NCBI GenBank assembly: GCA_016845365.1
Contig: JAERST010000022.1
Location: 1-64,000 of the forward strand
Direction: 5' to 3'
Length of the DNA: 64,000 nucleotides
Source: Methanobacteriota archaeon
Lineage (GTDB): Archaea > Thermoplasmatota > Poseidoniia > Poseidoniales > Thalassarchaeaceae
The position numbers and the translations under genes are program-made. Below, piece by piece: positions 56,349-64,000 of the stretch (its first letter is position 1; every line of letters starts with the position of its first letter). The notes below the pieces were generated by a model. The model ran no database searches and was not told the origin of the DNA. It saw nothing but the letters and a program-made list of their open reading frames with translations.

Positions 56349-57305
56349 TTACTCCCATTCGATGGTGCCCGGCGGCTTGTGAGTGATATCGTAAACGACG
56401 CGATTCACTTGGCCCTTCAGCGAATTGGTGATCTCCGTGCTGATTCCAGCGAGGACATCATGAGGGATTGGTGAGTAGCGCGCGGACATACCATCTAGGC
56501 TTGTCACCGCGCGCACGACGATGGTCTCGCCGTAAACCCGAGCATCACCGTGAACACCGACCGAACTCACTGGTAAGAGAGCCGCGAAGTATTGCCACGG
56601 CAGGTCACACTTGCCTTCAGCTGCGGCCTCGCGAAGCCGAACTTCGACGATGTGGCAGGCTTCGCGGCAAGCCTCGACGCGCGGTCGAGTCAAATCGCCG
56701 AGAACACGCACGGCGAGTCCAGGTCCTGGGAATGGTTGACGTTCGCTTGATTTGATGCTCAATTCGCGAGCGATTTGGCGAACCTCATCCTTGTAAAATT
56801 CGCGTAGAGGTTCGACGATGGTTAAGTCGACATCTTCCGGCAAACCCCCGACATTATGGTGGCTCTTGATGACATCCCGCTCGCCGCCACCAGACTCTAT
56901 CCAATCAGGTGCGATAGTTCCTTGAACGAGGAATTTAGCGCCGCAGTTGGCTTGTTCTTCCTCGAAAACACGGATGAATTGCTCGCCGATTACCTTGCGC
57001 TTTTGCTCGGGATCCGTCACCCCTTCGAGGTTGCTGAAAAATCGCTCTGACGCATCGACAACGCTCAACTCAATGCCCATTTGGGCAAACATTTCGCGAA
57101 CTTCCTCGGTCTCTCCCTTGCGCATAAAACCGGTGTCAACATAGACGCAGTGGAGTAGACTTCCGACAGCACGGTGGGCGAGAATTGCAGCTACCGTGCT
57201 GTCGATTCCCCCCGAACAAGCGATGATCGCCGTATCATCAATCTGAGACTGCAAAGCCTCGATTGCCTCATCGACGAGCATTTGGGTATTCATCATCGGA
57301 TTCAC
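56349..57305 (-). CDS. guaAb: GMP synthase ATP-pyrophosphatase subunit
   Basis: [23 protein letters not shown]-loop; [28 protein letters not shown]-terminal [13 protein letters not shown]. Confidence 0.97.
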   Translation of the reverse strand: MNPMMNTQMLVDEAIEALQSQIDDTAIIACSGGIDSTVAAILAHRAVGSLLHCVYVDTGFMRKGETEEVREMFAQMGIELSVVDASERFFSNLEGVTDPEQKRKVIGEQFIRVFEEEQANCGAKFLVQGTIAPDWIESGGGERDVIKSHHNVGGLPEDVDLTIVEPLREFYKDEVRQIARELSIKSSERQPFPGPGLAVRVLGDLTRPRVEACREACHIVEVRLREAAAEGKCDLPWQYFAALLPVSSVGVHGDARVYGETIVVRAVTSLDGMSARYSPIPHDVLAGISTEITNSLKGQVNRVVYDITHKPPGTIEWE

Positions 57306-57775
57306 CCCTTGATTGACTCGTCGTCAGCGATGACCTTCGCGGTCATCGCGGACCTGTAATCTGAGTAAGCCGCCGCTAACTCGGCGTTGGAAGCGGCGAG
57401 AATCTGCACGGCGAGTGCACCGGCATTATCGCCGCGGTCGACACCTACTGTGGCGACCGGCATCCCAGGCGGCATCTGAACGATGGATAGTAGTGAGTCG
57501 AGAGGAACACGGCCGCCGACTGGAACACCGATGACGGGCTTGGTTGTCATCGAAGCGATAACGCCCGGAAGGGCTGCTGCTACACCGGCCATTCCGATGA
57601 AAACTTGGCAGCCGTTGGCCTCGGCAGTCTCGATTATTCCTTCGAGGTACTTTGGAGCGCGGTGAGCCGAAGCGACGCGAATTTCGAATTCTACATCGAA
57701 CTTCTCGAGCACGCTTCGGCACTTGTCAGCAATTGGCAAATCGGACTTCGAGCCCAGAACAACGCAGATGTCCAT
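57302..57775 (-). CDS. purE: N5-carboxyaminoimidazole ribonucleotide mutase
   Basis: [66 protein letters not shown]. Confidence 0.96.
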   Translation of the reverse strand: MDICVVLGSKSDLPIADKCRSVLEKFDVEFEIRVASAHRAPKYLEGIIETAEANGCQVFIGMAGVAAALPGVIASMTTKPVIGVPVGGRVPLDSLLSIVQMPPGMPVATVGVDRGDNAGALAVQILAASNAELAAAYSDYRSAMTAKVIADDESIKG

Positions 57776-57835
57776 GCCACGGCGGACTGCGGCCGGTTCA
57801 AATGCCTGCCGAAAGGCCCGACTCCAACAATCGGC

Positions 57836-58696
57836 TCACTGCTCGGCTGAAGGCAGAAATCTCTCCGGCCACGCCTCGCCGCCGATGACCAGTGGAGGAG
57901 AGCCTAGAAGTCCCTCGAACGCAGACTCACCGACGAGGTGTTCAGAAAATGGATCGTGAAGTGTCCCACCTCGGTGCTTGAGTGTGAAGGCTACGAAGGT
58001 CGAGTCGCCGCGTGTAACCCCGATTAGGTCCGCGGCGTACTCGGGCAACGGCCCATCCCAATGAGCTAGCGGGCCGTTCCTGAATCGCTTCGAATCCGCA
58101 ACCCATCCCTGTCCGAGCACCTCCGTCGAGAAATCCGCGGATTCGAGCGGCAATAACCAACGAGCGGAGTTTCGTCCGGCGCAGACCGTGAAATTTCGAA
58201 TTGTACGATATTGAGCGATGGCGAAGAAGGCGAATGAAAGCCAACCGATTCGTGTATCGACGAGAATGTGCAAAGGAAAAGTGAGTCCCCCCAAGACGAT
58301 GAATAACACATCGAGCGGGTAGAGGTCGAGCACGGATTTTGCCGCCCGATTCGGCAAGCCGTCCTTCAATTTCAAGAATGGAATCAGCAGCAATGCCCAG
58401 CTGATTGCAAACAAAGTGGTCGCAATGCTCTGGTCGTTCGGAGTGCGACCGGGAAGCGCGAGTGGAACAACAGAAAGCAGTAGGAAAAATGGCGCCCAGG
58501 CTGTGGAAAATAGAATCCGTGGGCCCATCGGGGCGAGCCTTTGCCTAATCCAGCCTCGCCCACCTTTGGAAGGGGTTGTGAAACCCCATTCATCATTCGG
58601 AAAGGATTCGCCCGCGAGAGAATCTGGAACGCCTTCTGAAGCCGTGTACCATGCTGACTCGCCGGCCAACCAATCTCTGTCGCGAGCGGCCTGCAC
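57836..58696 (-). CDS. Membrane protein of unknown function
   Basis: ORF with several hydrophobic segments (FFLLLSVVPLALPG, FAISWALLLIPFL, VLFIVLGGLTFPLHI). Confidence 0.6.
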   Translation of the reverse strand: MQAARDRDWLAGESAWYTASEGVPDSLAGESFPNDEWGFTTPSKGGRGWIRQRLAPMGPRILFSTAWAPFFLLLSVVPLALPGRTPNDQSIATTLFAISWALLLIPFLKLKDGLPNRAAKSVLDLYPLDVLFIVLGGLTFPLHILVDTRIGWLSFAFFAIAQYRTIRNFTVCAGRNSARWLLPLESADFSTEVLGQGWVADSKRFRNGPLAHWDGPLPEYAADLIGVTRGDSTFVAFTLKHRGGTLHDPFSEHLVGESAFEGLLGSPPLVIGGEAWPERFLPSAEQ

Positions 58697-58753
58697 GTGA
58701 CTTGCGTCGGGCCGCTCGTATTTGGTTCGCGCCGATGGAGCGAATCCGTTCTT

Positions 58754-60238
58754 TCATTCTTCGAAGTCTTGGCGCAGGATGAGACTGCGCGCCGCTAGAA
58801 CCTCGTCGACACGCCGAACATCGGTTGTGTGCGGCGCGGTGGTGACAACTTCTGGGTCCTCGCCGAGAATTTGCAAGAAATCCTCGGCGAATTTGTCGAG
58901 AACTTCCTTCGATTCTGTCTCGGTCGGTTCAATCATCAAACATTCAGGGACAATCATCGGGAAGTAGAGAGTTGGCGACATGTAGCCGTAGTCGAGTAGG
59001 CGTTTTGCGACGTCCTTTCCAGTGACTCCGACAGCGTCTTTGAGAGGTGACATCGAGAGTGTGAACTCGTGTTTGACAACTTTCGTTGGGGCCCCATCGA
59101 GAGGCATTGCGTGGACCGATTCTGTGCCGTTCATTATTCGGTGACGGAGGTAATTTGCGTTGAGAACTGCGTGCTCGCTCATGCGCTCTAACTCTCGCCC
59201 GTAGCGCCGGTAAAATGCCCATGCTCGCACGACTGCTCCCGCGTTTCCGTGCCACTGCTGGACCTTTCCAATCGTCTTTTCTGGGGTTCGCCAGAAGTAG
59301 CGGTAACCATCGTCGGTCGCGCCTTCGTCTTCGGCTTGCTCGCGGTCGGCGAGCGGGGCTGGAAGGTATTCTGCGAGGTGTGATTTGACTCCGATTGGAC
59401 CACTGCCAGGCCCGCCTCCTCCGTGAGGCTGGCTGAACGTTTTGTGGAGATTGTAGTGGACCGCGTCGAAGCCCATTCTGCCGGGGTCGGTTTTGCCGAG
59501 AATCGCGTTGAAGTTTGCCCCGTCGTAGTACATTTGGCCGCCGGCGGCGTGAACGATTTCTGCCGCCTCGGCGATTTCTGGCTCGAAGATTCCGAGGGTG
59601 CTCGGGTTGGTGATCATCATCGCCGCGGTGTCGTCCCCGACCGCTGCGCGTAGAGCGTCAAGGTCGAGGCGGCCGTCTTCTCCCGAGGGAATCTCGACGA
59701 TTTCGTAGCCGCACATGGCGGCGGATGCTGGATTTGTGCCATGTGCGGAATCAGGGACAATGACCTTGTCTCGCTGCGACTCGCCATTATCGCGATGATA
59801 CTCCTGAATGCACCTCATCGCGGCAAACTCTCCTTGGGCACCGGCTACAGGTTGCAGTGTTACTTGATCCATGCCGGCGCAGATTTCGAGCATCTCTTGC
59901 ATCTCGTAGAAGATGGCGAGCAAGCCCTGAATCTGATGCTCGGGTTGTAGAGGATGAAGTCGGTCGATACCGGGCAATTGCACGATTCGCTCATTGATGC
60001 GTGGATTATGCTTCATCGTGCATGAGCCGAGTGGATAGAAGCCGGTATCGATGCCGAAATTGCGTTGCGAGAGCCAAGTATAGTGGCGCACTAGTTCAGG
60101 CTCACTAGCGCGTGGCCAGCGCGGAAGACTTGCTCTGCGCAGAGCCGCAGGCACCGTATTTTCGACATTTTCCAACATCGGCGCGGGCTGTGACCAACCG
60201 GTTCCAGCCGCGCCGTTGAATTGGTAGATATCGCTCAA
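58754..60238 (-). CDS. gcvPB: Glycine dehydrogenase (decarboxylating) subunit 2
   Basis: PLGSCTMKHNPRINE; DSAHGTNPASAAMCG; HYNLHKTFSQPHGGGGPGSGPIGV. TTG start at 60238 inferred: SD GGAGGTGA just upstream, 2-nt overlap with gcvPA stop. Confidence 0.96.
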   Translation of the reverse strand: MSDIYQFNGAAGTGWSQPAPMLENVENTVPAALRRASLPRWPRASEPELVRHYTWLSQRNFGIDTGFYPLGSCTMKHNPRINERIVQLPGIDRLHPLQPEHQIQGLLAIFYEMQEMLEICAGMDQVTLQPVAGAQGEFAAMRCIQEYHRDNGESQRDKVIVPDSAHGTNPASAAMCGYEIVEIPSGEDGRLDLDALRAAVGDDTAAMMITNPSTLGIFEPEIAEAAEIVHAAGGQMYYDGANFNAILGKTDPGRMGFDAVHYNLHKTFSQPHGGGGPGSGPIGVKSHLAEYLPAPLADREQAEDEGATDDGYRYFWRTPEKTIGKVQQWHGNAGAVVRAWAFYRRYGRELERMSEHAVLNANYLRHRIMNGTESVHAMPLDGAPTKVVKHEFTLSMSPLKDAVGVTGKDVAKRLLDYGYMSPTLYFPMIVPECLMIEPTETESKEVLDKFAEDFLQILGEDPEVVTTAPHTTDVRRVDEVLAARSLILRQDFEE

Positions 60239-61602
60239 GCGCTCACCTCCGCAACCCAAGAGGAAAGAGCGCTGACGAGCGCATCGATGTCGGATTGGCT
60301 GGTTCGCTCGTCGCAACCGATGAGCAAGCAAGTTGCCATCGACTCCCACCATTCACCCATATCGAAGCCGCCAAGGACTCCAGCCGCATCCATGTGTGCG
60401 AGTGCATCGGCGGCTGAGCCGGGAAGTTTGACGGCGAACTCGCGGAAGTTCGCCGTATCGGGGTCGACCAATTCGACCCCGTCAATAGAACACACAGCCT
60501 GTTTTGTCGCTTCGGTCGCAGCAGCGACACGAAGCGCCAAGCGCTCAAGCCCCTCAGGACCGAGCAAAGCCATGTGCATCGCACCCATCAGAGCGATGAG
60601 CGTCTCATTCGAGCAAATATTCGAGGTCGCGCGATGCCGACGAATGTGCTGCTCGCGCGTAGAAAGTGTCAGAGTAAAGGCATCAAGCCCGTCCTCATCG
60701 ACAGTCTTGCCAACGATTCGACCAGGCATTTGGCGAAGATACTCCTTAGCACAAGCAAACAACCCGTAAATCGGACCACCAGCAGTAGGCCCAATCCCGA
60801 AGGGTTGACCCTCGCCAACGACAATATCTGCACCATATGCGCCCGGCGCCTCAACAATCCCAAGAGAGACAGCATCGACACCAACAATCAGCGCCGTCTT
60901 ATCGCCAATAATCTCCTTCAGACCAGCAATCCCCTCGTCCAGTTCACCGAAAGCATTCGGCTGCTCGACATAAACAGCACAAGCACCACGAGCACCGGCA
61001 GCGGCATCCAGATCAACGCGCCCATCCGAGCCATGCTCAAGCAAGCGCAATTCAATCCCGCCGCCCTGCGTATAATTCTCAATCACCGACATGCGGTGCG
61101 GCGGAACAAATTGTGAAACGTAAACAACACCCTTCTGCTCAGCCTTGCGACCCTTCACCCGCACAGCACAAGTTATCGCTTCAGCAGCCGCAGTACTCGC
61201 ATCGTACATTGAAACGTTAGCAACCGGCAAACCAACCAGCTCGGAAACCATCGTTTGGAATTCCCACATCGCCTGCAGCATACCTTGACTGACCTCCGGC
61301 TGGTAAGGGGTGTAAGCGGTCAGGAACTCACCACGAGTCGCCAGCATCCCAACCATCGTTGGAACGAAGTTACGAGCCAAACCAGCCGACAAGAAGGACG
61401 GGCGCGAGTCTAAATCAATATTCGCGCCAAGCAAATGCTGAGCATCGGCCCAGATTTCCTCCTCTGACTGCGGGCCACGCAGCGGAAGCCCGCCCGACCG
61501 ACGCACCCCCTCAGGTATGTCCGAGAATAGGTCATCAATCGACTCGAAACCCATCGCAGAGAGCATCTCTTGCTCGCGACCGAGATTTGGAAGTTGGTCC
61601 AT
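60235..61602 (-). CDS. gcvPA: Glycine dehydrogenase (decarboxylating) subunit 1
   Basis: YTPYQPEVSQGMLQAMWEFQTMVSELVGLPVANVSMYDASTAAAEA; EGQPFGIGPTAGGPIYGLFACA; STREQHIRRHRATSNICSNE. Confidence 0.97.
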   Translation of the reverse strand: MDQLPNLGREQEMLSAMGFESIDDLFSDIPEGVRRSGGLPLRGPQSEEEIWADAQHLLGANIDLDSRPSFLSAGLARNFVPTMVGMLATRGEFLTAYTPYQPEVSQGMLQAMWEFQTMVSELVGLPVANVSMYDASTAAAEAITCAVRVKGRKAEQKGVVYVSQFVPPHRMSVIENYTQGGGIELRLLEHGSDGRVDLDAAAGARGACAVYVEQPNAFGELDEGIAGLKEIIGDKTALIVGVDAVSLGIVEAPGAYGADIVVGEGQPFGIGPTAGGPIYGLFACAKEYLRQMPGRIVGKTVDEDGLDAFTLTLSTREQHIRRHRATSNICSNETLIALMGAMHMALLGPEGLERLALRVAAATEATKQAVCSIDGVELVDPDTANFREFAVKLPGSAADALAHMDAAGVLGGFDMGEWWESMATCLLIGCDERTSQSDIDALVSALSSWVAEVSA

Positions 61603-61734
61603 CCGAGGACACCTCAAGCCCGAAGGCAGACGCGTTGGATTGCGGAGAGTGCTTCAATGGTTCGTTGAGCGATTCAAACTCCTGACACCGACACACTCTT
61701 AGGTTGATGGAGAAGGTCAGGGATTGGTGTTGGA

Positions 61735-62580
61735 ATGAAGGTAGCCGTCAGCGCCCCCGACCACTTCGTCGCCCCGTACATCATCGAAATGCTTGGTGAT
61801 TCGGCCGTCGTGGTTCCTCCGGAGGCTTTGGAGGATACGATGGTACTCGATGCGCTGTTGACTTCCTGCACAGCGATTGTTCACATCAATTCCAAGCCGG
61901 TTGATTCGGCGCTGGGCAGGAACGACCGCGAGACTCTGTTGAAGATGCGGGAGCAGTCGAGGCCGATTCTCGATGCGGTCGACCGGCACGGCGAGCTGCA
62001 TCTGATCATCGTTGGAACTCTGAGGGTTCATCCTCAGTGGGAGCCCGGCGAGCCGTATTACGGCAATGATTCTACTCTTGCGCCACGGGACGTGGCGGCC
62101 GAGGGCCAATTGTGGATGGAAGAGATGGCCCTCGAACGTGCACAGGCCGAGCGGCCTGTGAGCATCATCCGAGCCTCGAATGTGCAAGGAGTACTTCTGG
62201 ACGGCTCGGAAGCAAATGGCTTGCTGCACAAGTGGGCACAAGAATGCATGATGGGCTGGGTGAATGTTCCAGGGGACGGCAACGGAGTGAAGGATTTCGT
62301 TCACGTTCAGGACCTTGCTGCAGTCGTCGGTGCCGTCCTCGGCGACCCGCCGCCAACTCGTGAGAGTATGTCGGTCGGGTCGGGCAAAGCGATCAGTATG
62401 TTCGATTTGGGTGGAATTTTCAGTCAAAAATTCGGTTGTGAACTCGAATTAGGTCAGGACGACTCACAGGAAGTTTTCGGCGTCGTCGATGCGCGCGACT
62501 TGGAGATGAGGCTTGGTTTTGCGCCGCAGATTAGCCTTGAAGAGATGCTTGATGAAGCGCTCGAGTTCGCTGGGCACTGA
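61735..62580 (+). CDS. NAD-dependent epimerase/dehydratase-like (extended SDR) protein
   Basis: Rossmann-like start MKVAVSAPDHFVAPYIIEML, TSCTAIVHINSKPVD, SIIRASNVQGVLL, DFVHVQDLAAVVGAVL. Confidence 0.7.
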   Translation: MKVAVSAPDHFVAPYIIEMLGDSAVVVPPEALEDTMVLDALLTSCTAIVHINSKPVDSALGRNDRETLLKMREQSRPILDAVDRHGELHLIIVGTLRVHPQWEPGEPYYGNDSTLAPRDVAAEGQLWMEEMALERAQAERPVSIIRASNVQGVLLDGSEANGLLHKWAQECMMGWVNVPGDGNGVKDFVHVQDLAAVVGAVLGDPPPTRESMSVGSGKAISMFDLGGIFSQKFGCELELGQDDSQEVFGVVDARDLEMRLGFAPQISLEEMLDEALEFAGH

Positions 62581-62630
62581 ATCTGTGGCGCGATTCGCTC
62601 GGACAGGCGTGCTGCCTGCTCATGTTTGCT

Positions 62631-63944
62631 TCACACCGCGTTTAGCTGGAGTCGCTTGCGGATTCCATTCCATTTGTGGACCGATACCGTGAATGATTCG
62701 GTGTTATTTGTGTGCAAATTGGTTGTGTCGAAATCGGCTTTGAGGTGGATTTCGACTTCGCCGATTCCTTCGATGCTGCCGATGAGGGTCTGACCATTGC
62801 GGTAGGCATCGTCAATTCCGATTGAGAATGTGCGTTCCAGTCGGTCGATTTTGACTACAGCTGCTGTTGTCAAACCCGCGGTTGAGGTGATTACAGCGAT
62901 TTGGTCATTGAGGAAATGAGCCTTATCGAGTCGGGTTAAGACGTCTGCAAGGTCGAGGCCGCCGGATTCTTGCTCCGCGGCTGCTAATTCTTCGGCGGCC
63001 GGAGCAGGTTCTGGCTCGATGACTGGCTCTGGTTCCGGGACTGCTTCGACCGGCGCGGGTTCGGGTTCGGCTGCCGGGGCTTGCGCAACTGGTGCTACTG
63101 CATCGAGGACAGCTCCGGCTGCATGCTGGACTGCAGTATCGACAACCGCGCCGACTAGGGCTTGCTCGGGAGTTTGGCCTTTGATTCCGGCGTGGGCTGC
63201 GACGGTAGCCGCCCCCACGCCCATCGCTCCGGCTACTGCTGCTGCGGTCGCGATATCTTCGGGCGGAGGTAGATTTGCTCGGATCCGCCCGAGAAGGGAA
63301 TCCGCGTTCGAGTCCCACATTCTTCGCGCGGGTGAACGGAAGAAGAATGGTAATTCCTCTATTTTCTGAAGGGCTAACATATCGGCCTGAGCGCGAACCG
63401 ATTCGATGCTTGCTTCTGGATTGCCGACAAGGGCTTCGAGTTCTTGGCCGAACTCGGGGCCTAGGTCATTGAGCATCTGATCGAGGGCGAAGGAACCCTC
63501 GTCACTCGAACTGGAGGGAGGGGGAGACGACCCCTCTTCTTCGGCGATTATGGCAGGTTCGGGCGCTGCTTCGACTGAGAATTCGACATAGGCTAATTCC
63601 TTGCCCGAATCCGATGAATCATTCAGGCGAATAGTCCAATCTCCCTCGCCAGGATTAGTGAACGTGTGACTGCCGATAGTTTGCCCGCCGACAGTTAGGA
63701 AATCGAGGCGATGTCGGCGATTCTCTGATTCATCGCCGTGCTCGATGCCTGCGGGAACGATTCCAATCCAGGCATCGGCGTCAAGTTGAGGTCCAGTGAA
63801 ATCGACTTGAATCGACTCATTCGAATCGAACCGACCCTTGTCGATTTCGATTCGTATCTCAGTCGTACTCTCGCGCTCAGCCTCCGCCGCAGTCGGAGCT
63901 GAGCGCTCCCCAACTGCTGAAATCGTCAGCATGCCGACCCCCAC
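62631..63944 (-). CDS. Multi-domain protein with N-terminal C2/Ig-like domain and Pro/Glu/Ala-rich linker; 5' end possibly outside window
   Basis: ADAWIGIVPAGIEHGDESENRRHRLDFL...GEGDWTIRLNDSSDSGKELAYVEFSVE; PAAEPEPAPVEAVPEPEPVIEPEPAPA linker; the frame stays open from 63944 to the right edge. Confidence 0.6.
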   Translation of the reverse strand: MGVGMLTISAVGERSAPTAAEAERESTTEIRIEIDKGRFDSNESIQVDFTGPQLDADAWIGIVPAGIEHGDESENRRHRLDFLTVGGQTIGSHTFTNPGEGDWTIRLNDSSDSGKELAYVEFSVEAAPEPAIIAEEEGSSPPPSSSSDEGSFALDQMLNDLGPEFGQELEALVGNPEASIESVRAQADMLALQKIEELPFFFRSPARRMWDSNADSLLGRIRANLPPPEDIATAAAVAGAMGVGAATVAAHAGIKGQTPEQALVGAVVDTAVQHAAGAVLDAVAPVAQAPAAEPEPAPVEAVPEPEPVIEPEPAPAAEELAAAEQESGGLDLADVLTRLDKAHFLNDQIAVITSTAGLTTAAVVKIDRLERTFSIGIDDAYRNGQTLIGSIEGIGEVEIHLKADFDTTNLHTNNTESFTVSVHKWNGIRKRLQLNAV

Positions 63945-64000
63945 CCAGCGGCGACTTCCGAGTGGAACTTCACCTGAAGAAGGGGGTCGAGTCCAGCCTC

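Noticed and set aside
56220-56474. 84-aa plus ORF spanning repeat copy 2 and guaAb
   Set aside because: Mostly antisense to guaAb; the portion inside the repeat is not conserved as coding between the copies.
61603-61734. Possible glycine riboswitch upstream of gcvPA
   Set aside because: The leader lacks the tandem aptamer signatures I would expect; only an SD-like GAGGTG is evident.

Overview
The window is archaeal chromosome. Gene content (CDP-archaeol synthase, separate GuaAb subunit, split GcvPA/GcvPB, AglB/STT3, PGF-CTERM-like tails) fits a Thermoplasmatota / Marine Group II-type euryarchaeon; that placement is inference, not tested. Housekeeping genes are pcp (truncated at the left edge), trhO-like rhodanese, a WalJ-like MBL hydrolase, purD, carS, deoA-like phosphorylase, glyA, guaAb, purE, gcvPB and gcvPA, plus tRNA-Met/Ile2(CAT) and tRNA-Asn(GTT). 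Between them is an unusual concentration of very large surface or secreted proteins: a 1.9k-aa TSP3 protein, a beta-helix protein, a membrane subtilase, a 3169-aa STT3 fused to about 1750 aa of extracellular beta-domains, an OB-fold exoprotein, a possible CD36/LIMP-2-like protein, a lamin-tail plus phospholipase-D exoprotein, an M60-like (mucinase-type) metalloprotease lipoprotein, and two PGF-CTERM-like TSP3 proteins. Non-coding signals include a tandem ~143-bp element (164-bp offset) between guaAb and tRNA-Asn, and short perfect hairpins, often with a GTA/TAC triloop, upstream of the surface-protein genes. One of these would sequester a putative Shine-Dalgarno. No CRISPR array, rRNA operon, transposase or phage module was seen. 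All calls come from reading the sequence; no searches were run.
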